A DNA stretch of 64,000 nucleotides, taken from positions 1 through 64,000 of the forward strand of contig NZ_LNWY01000005.1 in assembly GCF_001681715.1 (NCBI RefSeq). Direction: 5' to 3'. The notes under the pieces were generated by a model. That model was not told where the DNA came from and did not search any database. It was given only the letters and a program-made list of their open reading frames with translations. The DNA is from Tritonibacter mobilis. GTDB lineage: Bacteria > Pseudomonadota > Alphaproteobacteria > Rhodobacterales > Rhodobacteraceae. The first letter of the stretch is position 1. Every line of letters starts with the position of its first letter. The translations under genes and the position numbers were made by a program. Of this stretch, positions 7,965 through 16,791 are shown one piece after another.

Positions 7965-9593
7965 TCAGGCGAGACCCGCGCGGCGCAAGTTCCCTGAGGG
8001 GTATTCCGGTTCGGACAGATCCGACATGTCGAAGCCGGGTTCGAGATCACGCATCCGATCCTTTAGCGTGTCCACCGCCTCGCCGTCGCCGCGCTGCTGT
8101 TCAAGGGCTGCGAGATAGCGCAAGGGGGGGCGGAAACTGGGCACCAGCGAATGGGCCATGCGGCTGTGTACGCGCGCCGCCTCGTAATTGCCGACCAGTG
8201 CTGCCGAGACCCCGGCCTGCATCTCCCACCAATGGCGAGAGCGCGAAAACCGACCGATTTGCAACGCCTTGCGGGAATATCCCGCCGCGGTTTCCAACTG
8301 CCCCATGGCGATCTCGGCATTGGCCCAAGAGGCCCAAGCCAGCGGGTTGGACGGGTTCAGCGCGGTGGCATCACGGGCCAGTTCTCCGGCGGCAATCGGA
8401 TCTTGTCCGGTCAGTAGGAACACATGTGACGCGGCCGCCTTGAGGGCTGCGTTTTCGGGTTCGGACTGCAACGCACGACGCGCGAGATTGGCCGACAGAT
8501 GCGCCTGATGGCCGGGGTCGAGATCGGTGCTTTCGACGATCAGATTGGCCTGAATAAAGGCCCGCCATGCGAGGAAGATACCTTTTGGCACACGTTCATA
8601 GGCCGCTTGCAGGTCGCTGTCCGCCTGATCCAGATCCGGGCGATCCATACTGAAGATATTGCGCAATGCACGAAACCCCAGAAGGCTCGCGCTGATCTTG
8701 TTCTTGCGGGTCTCACTGAGCGAGAGCGCATCCACCGCCGCCTCTTGTGCGCGGTAGGCCAGTTGCAGCAATTCATCGTCATCATAGAGCAGCAAATCCT
8801 GCTGCATGCCGCGCCAATGGGCGGTCCAGTTGCTCTGTCCGTTGGAATGGCCGGGCATCACCACGCGCAACAACGTCTCGCGTCCGGCCTCGAGGATCTG
8901 GGTTTTGACCAGCGTGTGATCTGCCGCGACGCTATCATCGGAGGTATACCGGAACTCCAGGGGCGCGAGATCAGCGAGACCTTTTTCGATCTGACACTGG
9001 AAGACCTCATTTGCAGTCTGCATGTCCAGTTGATCCGGAGAGGTCCGGTTGAAATAGACGATCGGCTCGCCGGTTGGTGGCTCGGGGGAGGTCCGTTCCG
9101 CACCGTCTTGGGGGGCGCATGGCGCACTCAAAGCCGCGCGTTGTTCCAAGAGCCAGCCATCAAAGGGCGCGGGCAGGTCCAGGCCTTCGAGAAATTCGCC
9201 AGACGTGGTGGCCAAAGGCTCTGCCGCATTCGTCGTGACCAAATCCGGATTGAGTGTGAGCGTGCCATGTTCCGACAGTATCACATCCGCCTGCGCAAAG
9301 GCCTTGCGGAGCAGACGCAACTCCTGCCGCAAACTGGCGGAGGCCTGCGCCTTGCCACGCCCCTGCCAGAGCAGGTCCTGCAACCAATCGCGGGTGCGCT
9401 GTCTTTTGCGACCGGTGGCAAGCGCCGCGATCAGCGCTCTGCCGCGTTTGCTGGGCAGATGCAGAACATCCCCCTCCGAAGTTGTCACCTCGAAGGGGCC
9501 GAACAAATTCACATGATATGTAATATGCTCTGGCACGTTGTCTGCCCGCATCCCAACCCGATCCCCAAAACCGAGTATCGGAAATCTGGCCAT
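7965..9593 (-). CDS. SARP/BTAD-type transcriptional regulator with TPR-like C-terminus
   Basis: A 542-aa regulator. Residues of about 25-115 look like the OmpR-type winged helix of SARP proteins (VNLFGPFEV start, RGRALIAALA, LRQELRLLRKAF), which binds direct repeats. A helical region of TPR-like repeats follows (about 330-520, with ARRALQSEPENAALKAA and ALNPSNPLAWASWANAEI). A predicted-periplasmic-like middle part (about 170-290) is reminiscent of the adenylate-cyclase-type TolB-N fold seen in related regulators. There is no membrane segment. It lies directly upstream of the haloperoxidase-protease pair on the same strand and is the obvious candidate to control it. An internal ATG at 9551 is an alternative start. 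Confidence 0.75.
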   Translation of the reverse strand: MARFPILGFGDRVGMRADNVPEHITYHVNLFGPFEVTTSEGDVLHLPSKRGRALIAALATGRKRQRTRDWLQDLLWQGRGKAQASASLRQELRLLRKAFAQADVILSEHGTLTLNPDLVTTNAAEPLATTSGEFLEGLDLPAPFDGWLLEQRAALSAPCAPQDGAERTSPEPPTGEPIVYFNRTSPDQLDMQTANEVFQCQIEKGLADLAPLEFRYTSDDSVAADHTLVKTQILEAGRETLLRVVMPGHSNGQSNWTAHWRGMQQDLLLYDDDELLQLAYRAQEAAVDALSLSETRKNKISASLLGFRALRNIFSMDRPDLDQADSDLQAAYERVPKGIFLAWRAFIQANLIVESTDLDPGHQAHLSANLARRALQSEPENAALKAAASHVFLLTGQDPIAAGELARDATALNPSNPLAWASWANAEIAMGQLETAAGYSRKALQIGRFSRSRHWWEMQAGVSAALVGNYEAARVHSRMAHSLVPSFRPPLRYLAALEQQRGDGEAVDTLKDRMRDLEPGFDMSDLSEPEYPSGNLRRAGLA

Positions 9594-9635
9594 GACCTGT
9601 CAACACATCTCAAAAGATGAATTTATGAGGCAGTT

Positions 9636-10601
9636 TTAATCTGTATCCGCCAGCGGGTGAAAGCAGGCCGCAGAAACCGAGTCTGACTGTACCTCAAGCG
9701 AGGGAACCGCCCCTGCGCAGACCTCGGTGGCGCGCGGACAGCGGGCGCGAAAGGCGCAGCCCTCGGGCGGGTTCAGCGGGTCGGGGAGTTCGGTCTCTTT
9801 GGCCTCGGGCGCGGCAAGGGCGCGGCCCACAACCGGCGCGCTGTCGGCCAAAAGCCGGGTATAGGGATGGCGCGGCGCGGCAAAGACCTGATCGGCGGGA
9901 CCGACCTCGACCACGGAACCAAAATAGAGCACCGCGACGCGATCACTGACCGCCTCCACCACCGCGAGATCATGGCTGATAAAGATATAGGTCAGGCCGA
10001 ATTTCTGTTTTAGATCAGCAAGAAGGTTCAACACCTGCGCCTGCACGGAGACATCCAGCGCGGACACAGGCTCATCCAGGATCAATATACGCGCATCCGC
10101 CGCCAAAGCACGCGCAATGCCGATCCGCTGCGCCTGTCCGCCGGAGAATTCATGCGGGTAGCGGTCGAGAAACTCCTCGCGCAGGTTCACCGCGGCAAAG
10201 ATCTCTGCAATGCGGGCGGTGCGCGCCTTGGCGTCCATGCCGTGCAGATGCCGCAGGGGCGCGTCCATGATCTGGCGAATGGTTTTGCGCGGGTTGAGGC
10301 TGCTGATCGGGTCCTGAAAGACATATTGAATCTTTTGCCCAAAGGTGGCCGGGTCCGCGTTATCAAGCGGTGCACCGTCGATCTCAATCTGGCCGGTGGT
10401 GGGCGGTAGCAAGCCCACCAGCATCCGCGCCAATGTGGATTTTCCACACCCCGACTCACCCACGATGCCGAGGGTTTCGCCCTGTTCCACCGTAAGGGAG
10501 AGCGGCTGCACCGCTTTGACGCCCGCCTTGGGTGCGCCAAACAGGCGTTTGCCCACCGGGAAGGTCTTGCTGAGGTCGGTGAGTTTCAGTGCCGCGCTCA
10601 T
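9636..10601 (-). CDS. ABC transporter ATP-binding protein (OppF/DppF type)
   Basis: Nucleotide-binding subunit of a peptide/opine/nickel-type importer, 321 aa. Walker A GESGCGKST (about 49-57), signature SGGQAQR, Walker B ILILDEP and the H-loop in FISHDLAVV are intact. The C-terminal oligopeptide-transporter extension with conserved Cys (GCAFRARCPRATEVC) is present; in this family it can bind a [4Fe-4S] cluster. Its ATG overlaps the stop of the upstream fusion gene by 4 nt. It is the last gene of the operon that begins with the binding protein at 15153. Confidence 0.95.
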   Translation of the reverse strand: MSAALKLTDLSKTFPVGKRLFGAPKAGVKAVQPLSLTVEQGETLGIVGESGCGKSTLARMLVGLLPPTTGQIEIDGAPLDNADPATFGQKIQYVFQDPISSLNPRKTIRQIMDAPLRHLHGMDAKARTARIAEIFAAVNLREEFLDRYPHEFSGGQAQRIGIARALAADARILILDEPVSALDVSVQAQVLNLLADLKQKFGLTYIFISHDLAVVEAVSDRVAVLYFGSVVEVGPADQVFAAPRHPYTRLLADSAPVVGRALAAPEAKETELPDPLNPPEGCAFRARCPRATEVCAGAVPSLEVQSDSVSAACFHPLADTD

Positions 10602-12481
10602 GCCGTGGCCTCCTGCACTGGGATTTCAGGGTCGATACAGCGGATCTTGCGCGCAGGCCCAAAGGGGCCAAGGTCAATGTCCCCGCTGCGACAGGCACTT
10701 GCGGCCTTGGGACAGCGGTCAGCAAAGGCGCAACCTGCGGGCAGTTTGTCCACCACTGGCGGCAGACCGGGAATGGCTGCCAATTGGCGTCTGCCTTGGC
10801 CAAGCTCCGGCACGCAGGCCATCAGCCGCGCGGTATAGGGATGGGCGGGCGCATTGAGGATGGCATCGGTGGGGCCTTCCTCGACAATGCGGCCCGCATA
10901 CATCACCGCCACCCGATCACAGAGCTGCGCCACCACGCCAAAATCATGGGTGATGAAGATGATCGCCAAGCCCCGCTCGCGCCGCAAATCATCCAGGAGC
11001 GCAAGGATCTGCGCCTGCACCGTCACGTCGAGCGCGGTTGTGGGTTCATCCGCGATGATCACCTCCGGGTCATTGGCCAGCGCCATGGCGATGCCGACCC
11101 GCTGGCGCATGCCGCCCGACATCTCATGCGGGTAATTGTCCACGCGGGCCTCGGCATTGGGGATGCGCACGGATTTCAAAAGCTCAATCGCGCGGGCACG
11201 CGCCTCGGAGGTGCTGGTGCGATGATGGCTCTGGATCGCCTCGATGAGCTGCGCGCCAACCGTATAGAGCGGGTGCAGTGTCGCCAGCGGATCTTGAAAG
11301 ATATAGGCCACACGGTCACCGCGCAGATGGCGCAGGGTCTCATAGGGGGCACCGATCAGATCCTCGCCCTTGTAATGCACCGCACCGCCGGTGATGACAC
11401 CGGGGGGCGAGGCCACCAGCCCCATGATTGACAGCGCCGTCACGGATTTTCCAGAGCCACTTTCACCAATGATCCCAAGGCATTCACCCGGCCTTACCGA
11501 GAGGTCAACTCCGCCCACGGCCTTGTAGATGCGATCCTTCACGTGGAACTGGGTTTGCAGGTTGCGCAGGCTCAAGATGCCGTCGCCTTCGGGCTGCGGC
11601 ACGGGGTCTGTGCGGCGCACCATGGTGGTCGGCATCGGGCGGCTGAGCGCGCCGGATTTCAGACGCGGATCAAGCGCGTCGCGCACGCCATCGCCCAGAA
11701 GATTGATCGCCATCACGATCACAAGGATCATCGCACCGGGCACCACGGAGGTATGCGGATTGGTAATCAGCGCCGAACGCGCCTCCCCCAGCATTGAGCC
11801 CAGATCCGCCTGCGGCGGTTGCGAGCCAAGACCGAGGAAGCTGAGGCCTGCCGTCTCAAGGATCATCCAGCCAATGGTGGTGGACATGGCGATCACGATC
11901 ACCGGGACCACATTCGGAACCACCTCCGTGATAATGATCCGCGCATTCGACATCCCGCAGAGCCGCGCCGCATCGACAAATTCCTTATGCGCAATACCGA
12001 CGGTGACACCGCGAATATTGCGAGCAAAGAAGGGGATGTTGACGGCGGCCACTGCGATCAGCGCGTTCAGCAGCCCCGGACCAAGTGCTGCGACGATCGC
12101 CAGCGCCAGCAGAATATAGGGAAAGCCCATCAGCATATCGACGCCGCGCATGATCACATTGTCCACGCGCCCGCCATAAAACCCGGCGATCACGCCGATG
12201 GCCGCCCCGATGGTGGCCGCCGCCACCGCCGCCGCAAAGCCCACCGCCAGCGACAGCCGCGTGCCCCACATCAGGCGGCTGGCGAGATCGCGACCAAGGT
12301 GATCGGTGCCCAGCAAGGCCCGCTCGCTAAAGGGTTTCTTGAACCGCTCTGCCGTGTTGGTCACATCCGGGTCGGGCAGCGGCAAAATGGGTGTCAGCAG
12401 CGCCAGCAGCACCACCACCGACATCACGATGAGCCCCGCCAGCGCGAGGCGGTTGCGGGACAAAAGACGCAGGAAGCTCAT
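10598..12481 (-). CDS. Fused ABC permease (DppC-like) and ATPase (DppD-like)
   Basis: A 627-aa natural fusion of two subunits normally encoded separately. Residues 1 to about 280 are a DppC-type inner-membrane permease with about six segments ([20 protein letters not shown] first) and the EAA loop region. A short linker (about 280-305) joins it to a full ATPase domain with Walker [10 protein letters not shown], signature SGGMRQR, Walker B VIIADEP and the C-terminal Cys motif ([15 protein letters not shown]). The frame runs uninterrupted with no internal start needed. It overlaps both neighbours by 4 nt, so the operon is tightly coupled. Its job is import of a peptide-like or carbamoyl-amino-acid ligand. 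Confidence 0.95.
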   Translation of the reverse strand: MSFLRLLSRNRLALAGLIVMSVVVLLALLTPILPLPDPDVTNTAERFKKPFSERALLGTDHLGRDLASRLMWGTRLSLAVGFAAAVAAATIGAAIGVIAGFYGGRVDNVIMRGVDMLMGFPYILLALAIVAALGPGLLNALIAVAAVNIPFFARNIRGVTVGIAHKEFVDAARLCGMSNARIIITEVVPNVVPVIVIAMSTTIGWMILETAGLSFLGLGSQPPQADLGSMLGEARSALITNPHTSVVPGAMILVIVMAINLLGDGVRDALDPRLKSGALSRPMPTTMVRRTDPVPQPEGDGILSLRNLQTQFHVKDRIYKAVGGVDLSVRPGECLGIIGESGSGKSVTALSIMGLVASPPGVITGGAVHYKGEDLIGAPYETLRHLRGDRVAYIFQDPLATLHPLYTVGAQLIEAIQSHHRTSTSEARARAIELLKSVRIPNAEARVDNYPHEMSGGMRQRVGIAMALANDPEVIIADEPTTALDVTVQAQILALLDDLRRERGLAIIFITHDFGVVAQLCDRVAVMYAGRIVEEGPTDAILNAPAHPYTARLMACVPELGQGRRQLAAIPGLPPVVDKLPAGCAFADRCPKAASACRSGDIDLGPFGPARKIRCIDPEIPVQEATA

Positions 12482-13425
12482 GCTTTGATCCTCGGGTCCA
12501 GAAGGCTTTGGGCGACATCGACGGCAATGTTAAAAAGCACGTAGCAGGCAGCGACAAAGACCACGCCGCCCTGCACCAACAGGATGTCACGTTTGAGGAT
12601 GGCATCGACCAGCATGCGCCCGACGCCGGGCCACTGGAACACCATTTCGATATAGACCGCGCCTGAGAGCACAAACCCGGCCTGAATGCCCAGCACCGGG
12701 ATGATCGACACCATCGCCGCGCGCAGACCATGGCGCCAGATCACGCTGCGCTCATGCACGCCTTTGGCGCGGGCGGTGCGGATGAAATCCTGCCGCAGAA
12801 CCTCCAGCATGGCGGAACGCGACAGGCGCGCGATGACGCCAGTGGCCACCACCGCCAGCGCAATGGCCGGAAGGGTCAGATGGCTGATAAGGGCCGAGAG
12901 ATCCCGCGCGCCGTAGATCGGCCACATGCCGGACACCGGGAACCAGCGCAGATTCACCGCAAATATCAGGATCATCATCATGCCGAGGAAAAACGACGGG
13001 ATCGAAATGCCCAAAAGCACCGCAAATGTGATCGCCTTATCCGCCAGCCCGTATTGGCGCGCCGCCGAGACGACACCTGCCGCAACACCAAGGATCGAAC
13101 AGATCACAAAAGATGTGCCCGCCAGCAACAGCGTTGCGTTGAACCGCTCCAGCACCTCATCCAGAACCGCACGATTGAGCGAGAAGCTGCGGCCAAAATC
13201 GCCCTGCAACATATTGCCAAGCCAGATAAAATACCGCTGCACCAAGGGCTTATCGAGGCCGAGATCGCGATTGAGCTTCTCCACATTCTCGGGCGTCGCA
13301 TAAGAGCCAAGGATCGCCGTGGCCGGGTCGCCCGGGATCATCGCCATGATCAGAAACACGATGACCGAGATCCCCAGAAGGACCGGCACCGCGGAGATGA
13401 GCCTTTTCACAATATAGCCAGTCAT
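12478..13425 (-). CDS. ABC transporter permease (DppB/OppB type)
   Basis: Inner-membrane permease, about 315 aa. It starts with the typical MTGYIVKRLISAVPVLLGIS and has about six membrane segments. The region DLGLDKPLVQRYFIWLGNMLQGDFGRS is the usual extracytoplasmic loop of the family, and the EAA-like motif is in FIRTARAKGVHERSV. The start is set at ATG 13425 (AGAAAGG upstream) rather than the longer frame to 13545, whose extra 40 residues are low-complexity and overlap the strong hairpins. Partner of the DppC-DppD fusion. Confidence 0.93.
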   Translation of the reverse strand: MTGYIVKRLISAVPVLLGISVIVFLIMAMIPGDPATAILGSYATPENVEKLNRDLGLDKPLVQRYFIWLGNMLQGDFGRSFSLNRAVLDEVLERFNATLLLAGTSFVICSILGVAAGVVSAARQYGLADKAITFAVLLGISIPSFFLGMMMILIFAVNLRWFPVSGMWPIYGARDLSALISHLTLPAIALAVVATGVIARLSRSAMLEVLRQDFIRTARAKGVHERSVIWRHGLRAAMVSIIPVLGIQAGFVLSGAVYIEMVFQWPGVGRMLVDAILKRDILLVQGGVVFVAACYVLFNIAVDVAQSLLDPRIKA

Positions 13426-13502
13426 GGCGTGCCTTTCTGCTCTGCCGATTGGGGGAGCGTGTTTCCGGGGAGACTTCAGCAGAAATTCCGGGGAAACGGG
13501 GG

Positions 13503-13556
13503 CCGCGCGCGCCCCGCAGGGGCGCGCGCGGGTCGGATCGGGCAAAGCCCGATCCG
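13503..13556. terminator. Two strong adjacent hairpins after the binding-protein gene
   Basis: Hairpin one: 13-bp stem around a 3-nt loop (13503-13531, GCGCGCGCCCC arms). Hairpin two: 10-bp stem with AAA loop (13534-13556, CGGATCGGGC arms). Neither has a T-tract. They sit just downstream of the binding-protein stop, where such structures usually protect the abundant binding-protein mRNA and reduce read-through to the permeases. Confidence 0.7.
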
Positions 13557-13566
13557 AAACCTCTCA

Positions 13567-15153
13567 TCAGTTCTTGGTCACATCATCGAGCAGCAGGAAG
13601 AACGAAGGCTGCAGGGCAAAATCCCCCACCCGGTCCGAGGTCACCGCGTTCTGCTTCCAGTTGGCGACAAAGACCCACGGCGCATCCTCCTGCACGATGG
13701 TCTGCATCTCCTGATAGAGCTTGGCACGCTCGTCCTGATCGGTCGCAACGCGGGCCGCTTCCAACAGCTCATCCACCTTCGGGTTGGAATAATAGCCTGA
13801 GTTGAAGCCACCCTTGTCAGGCCATGCATCCGTGCGCAGCGCAAGGAAGGGCAATGTGTCGGGGTCATTGGTCATCCATGCCATCTCAGCCATGTCGGCC
13901 TTGCCCTCCAGCCCCGGATTGACCTCGCCCAGGAACGTGTTCCACTCGTAGGTTTCGATCTTCACATCCAGCCCCACGGCATTGAGGTCCGCCTGAATGG
14001 CGGTGCCCATGGCGATAGGATCAAGCATACCAGAGCCGCCCTCGGTCACATAGAACGTCAGCTCCGCCCCTTCTGCCCCCGCCTCGGCCAAGAGTTCACG
14101 CGCCTTGTCGGGGTCATAGGGATAGGGTTCGAGCGATTCATTATACGCCCAGGCAAAGGCGGGCGGGGTTGGGCCTGCGGCCACCTCGGCGGTGCCCTCC
14201 AGCACATCGTTCACGATCGCGGATTTGTTGATCGCGTAGTTCGCCGCTTGGCGGACGCGCTTGTCGGCAAAGGGGCCTTCCTTGGCGTTGAGGATCAGGA
14301 ACCAGACATGCGGACCGGCCTGCTCATGCACGGTGAAGGCATCACCCTGGAATTCCGACAGCGCCACCGGCGGCACCTCGACCATCAGATCAATGCCACC
14401 GGCCAGCATTTCTGCCGTGCGGGTGTTGGCATCGGTGATCGGGCGGAAGACCACCGCGTCCAACTCTGCCGCGCCGTCCCAGTAGTCGGGGTTTTTCTCG
14501 ACCACCACGGCCTCGTTCGAGCGCCACTCGGCAAATTTGAATGCGCCGGTGCCGGAGGGGTTGCGGCCGAACTCCGCGCCATGGGTCTTGACCGCCTCGG
14601 GCGAGACAATCAGGCCCGTGGGATAGGCAAGGTTCGACAGGAACGGCGCATAGGGCGCGTTCAGCTTGAATTTCACCGTCAGGTCATCGACCGCCTCGAC
14701 GCTCTCCACGGCAGAGAAGAAGAAGGCCAGCGGGAAGGGGCCGGTGTTGTGGAAGGGGTGGTCCTCATTGAGCATCCGCTCGAAGTTGAACACCACTGCC
14801 TCGGCATTGAAGGCGCTGCCATCGTGGAAGGACACGCCCTCGCGCAGCGTGAATGTATATTCGGTGCCATCCTCGGAAATGCTCCAGTCGGTGGCCAGTG
14901 CGGGCTCCACCTCCAGAGTGCCGTCCTTGTAGCGCACAAGCCCGTCATAGACGTTCATCAGGATGCGGAAGTCATTCACCGCCGTCACCGCCGCCGGGTC
15001 AAGCGCCTTGGGTTCTGCGATCTGGCCGACGATCAACACGCCCGGCGGTGTCTGCGCCGCCGCGGGTGCCACGCCCATCGAAACCCCGGCCAGAGCCGTC
15101 GTCGCGAACATTGCAGCCAGTGCGCCGCGCCGCGTCATCTCAAGAAATTTCAT
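13567..15153 (-). CDS. ABC transporter periplasmic binding protein (SBP_bac_5)
   Basis: Family 5 extracellular solute-binding protein, about 528 aa. The start is ATG 15153 with AGAGGA upstream; a longer in-frame ATG at 15186 has no binding site. It has an Arg-Arg signal sequence (MTRRGALAAMFATTALAG), cleaved near AAAQ. The family signature region is near LVRYKDGTLEVEPALATDWS, and EYTFTLREGVSFHDGS is the typical beta segment. The ligand is a peptide-like compound; the linked carbamoylase suggests N-carbamoyl or similar amide ligands, but this is inference. It is the first gene of the ABC operon and is divergent from the DUF1028 gene. Confidence 0.95.
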   Translation of the reverse strand: MKFLEMTRRGALAAMFATTALAGVSMGVAPAAAQTPPGVLIVGQIAEPKALDPAAVTAVNDFRILMNVYDGLVRYKDGTLEVEPALATDWSISEDGTEYTFTLREGVSFHDGSAFNAEAVVFNFERMLNEDHPFHNTGPFPLAFFFSAVESVEAVDDLTVKFKLNAPYAPFLSNLAYPTGLIVSPEAVKTHGAEFGRNPSGTGAFKFAEWRSNEAVVVEKNPDYWDGAAELDAVVFRPITDANTRTAEMLAGGIDLMVEVPPVALSEFQGDAFTVHEQAGPHVWFLILNAKEGPFADKRVRQAANYAINKSAIVNDVLEGTAEVAAGPTPPAFAWAYNESLEPYPYDPDKARELLAEAGAEGAELTFYVTEGGSGMLDPIAMGTAIQADLNAVGLDVKIETYEWNTFLGEVNPGLEGKADMAEMAWMTNDPDTLPFLALRTDAWPDKGGFNSGYYSNPKVDELLEAARVATDQDERAKLYQEMQTIVQEDAPWVFVANWKQNAVTSDRVGDFALQPSFFLLLDDVTKN

Positions 15154-15205
15154 GTCGGATCCTCTCTGCTGAGATTTATTTTTCATGATTAATTGTATCC
15201 ACGCA

Positions 15206-15221
15206 AATTTTCATGATAAAT
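15206..15221. promoter_or_regulatory. Candidate GntR operator (binding-protein / DUF1028 promoter)
   Basis: AATTTTCATGATAAAT, an imperfect palindrome centred on TCATGA, in the divergent promoter region. A weaker relative (TTTCATGATTAAT) sits at 15181-15193. Both match the perfect palindrome next to the GntR gene. Confidence 0.6.
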
Positions 15222-15260
15222 ACAAGTCTAAACCTGCAAGACCCCCGTCCGGAGACCACA

Positions 15261-15935
15261 ATGACCTTTTCAATCCTGATGTATGACCGTGAGACAGGCA
15301 GTTTTGCAGCGGCGGCGGCCACTGGCAGCCTGTGCGTCGGCGGCTGGGTTTTGCGCGGAGATATCGAATCAGGGCTGGTGGCCTCGCAGGGGACCGCACC
15401 CAGCACATTCTGGCGCGATGACGTGCTGCGGCGGATGTATAGCGGAGACCGAGCAGAAGCGGCGGTGGCGCAGGTTACAGATGCAGATCCGGGGCGCGGA
15501 CATCGGCAATTGCTGGCGCTTGATCGTTGCGGCGGCACTGGCGGGTTCACCGGCATGCAGAGTGTAAACTACGCAGGCCATATGACAGATCGCGATCTGG
15601 CGATCGCTGGCAATATGTTGGCGGGACCACAGGTTTTGACGGCGATGCATGAGGCAGCACAGGGCGAGTATGCCACGTTATCTGACCGGATGCTGGCTGT
15701 TCTGGATGCCGCCGCAACGGTTGGGGGGGATGCGCGCGGGCTGCAATCCGCAGCCCTTTTGGTGCTGTCACCAGAGCGCCCGCCACTGGACCTGAGAATC
15801 GATTATAGCGACGACCCGCTACCCGCCTTGCGTGCCCTGTGCCTGCGGGCGCATCGCTCGCCTTATTATGACTGGCTTACAGAAGTTCCGGTGTTGAAGG
15901 ACCGCCACCGGGCGGTGCTGCCGGACGCCAGCTAA
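15261..15935 (+). CDS. DUF1028 family protein (Ntn-hydrolase-like)
   Basis: A 224-aa protein of the DUF1028 family, thought to have an Ntn-hydrolase fold and often found beside peptide ABC importers and amidohydrolases. The start is ATG 15261 with GGAG 7 nt upstream; the track-long frame to 15213 would include operator sequence. The N-terminus TFSILMYDRETGSFAAAAAT and the internal GLVASQGTAP are characteristic. Its stop overlaps the stop of the convergent GntR gene. The likely role is hydrolysis of an amide or related bond in the imported compound; the substrate is unknown. Confidence 0.88.
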   Translation: MTFSILMYDRETGSFAAAAATGSLCVGGWVLRGDIESGLVASQGTAPSTFWRDDVLRRMYSGDRAEAAVAQVTDADPGRGHRQLLALDRCGGTGGFTGMQSVNYAGHMTDRDLAIAGNMLAGPQVLTAMHEAAQGEYATLSDRMLAVLDAAATVGGDARGLQSAALLVLSPERPPLDLRIDYSDDPLPALRALCLRAHRSPYYDWLTEVPVLKDRHRAVLPDAS

Positions 15936-16699
15936 CGCTGCTCACCAATAAAGCGGCGCGCCAGTTGCGCTTCTTGCGATTGCATTTGCTCCTCTGCGCC
16001 CTGCATATGCGAGGCCATAATCTGCCGCGCAGCCTCCGCATCGCCATCGCGCAGGGCTGTCACCAATTGCATCTGATGCTCGCGCCCACGCCGCCAGAGT
16101 TCCGGGTTTGGTGGCTCGTAAAGTTTGCGATAGATGGTCATATCGGTGAGCACCCGCGCCATGAAGGAAATCACAAACCCCAACAGCGCATTGCCTGAAA
16201 ACTCCGCCAGCCGCGCGTGAAATTCGAGCGAGGAGATATGCTGCTCCTTCTCTTCCTCAGCCGACCGCGCCGGTTCTGGGTACCGGGCCGCGAGGGCTTC
16301 CATCTCAGCCAATTGCGCCTCATTCAGGCGGCCGGCAAGGCTCGCTGCAAGCTCAGGCTCCAGCGCGCGGCGCATCTGGTAGATGTCTGCAATCGACAGG
16401 TTCTGAAAGTAGAAATAATTCGCCAAGAGCGACCGGGCGCGGTTGGCAGAGACCTTGTCGACGAAACTGCCACCCCCCGGACCGGTTCGGGTGATGATCA
16501 GCCCCTGCGCCTCAAGGATGCGCATCGCCTCGCGCACGGTGCCCTTGGACACACCGAATTGCGCGATCATCTCCGTTTCATTGGGCAGCTTGTCGCCCTG
16601 CTGGAGGTCTCGCTCCACCACCCATGTTTTGATTTCATCCGCGACCCGCACAGGGCGGGAGCGCTTGGGTTGTTTAGGGCTATTGCTCTTACTACTCAT
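15932..16699 (-). CDS. GntR/FadR-type transcriptional regulator
   Basis: A 255-aa regulator with an N-terminal winged helix (about residues 20-85: PNETEMIAQFGVSKGTVREAMRILEAQGLI) and an FCD ligand-binding domain of the FadR group (about 95-235: MRRALEPELAASLAGR, then HISSLEFHARLAEFSGN with the metal-type Asp/His positions). The start is ATG 16699, since an upstream ATG at 16720 lies inside a perfect palindrome and has no binding site. It is divergent from the carbamoylase gene and most likely represses itself, the carbamoylase and the ABC/DUF1028 genes through the TCATGA palindromes. Confidence 0.92.
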   Translation of the reverse strand: MSSKSNSPKQPKRSRPVRVADEIKTWVVERDLQQGDKLPNETEMIAQFGVSKGTVREAMRILEAQGLIITRTGPGGGSFVDKVSANRARSLLANYFYFQNLSIADIYQMRRALEPELAASLAGRLNEAQLAEMEALAARYPEPARSAEEEKEQHISSLEFHARLAEFSGNALLGFVISFMARVLTDMTIYRKLYEPPNPELWRRGREHQMQLVTALRDGDAEAARQIMASHMQGAEEQMQSQEAQLARRFIGEQR

Positions 16700-16711
16700 C
16701 ACCCGCCGCTC

Positions 16712-16727
16712 TTTTATCATGATAAAA
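16712..16727. promoter_or_regulatory. Perfect 16-bp palindrome, candidate GntR operator
   Basis: TTTTATCATGATAAAA, fully symmetrical, 12 bp upstream of the GntR start. This is the best copy of the motif and probably the autoregulatory site. Confidence 0.75.
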
Positions 16728-16761
16728 ACATAGACGGGAAAGCGGCGGGGGTATAGACCTC

Positions 16762-16779
16762 AATTCATCATGATAAATT
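16762..16779. promoter_or_regulatory. 18-bp near-palindrome, candidate GntR operator
   Basis: AATTCATCATGATAAATT, one mismatch between half sites, 12 bp upstream of the carbamoylase start, where bound repressor would block transcription or initiation. Confidence 0.7.
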
Positions 16780-16791
16780 GGGGATTGGGCC

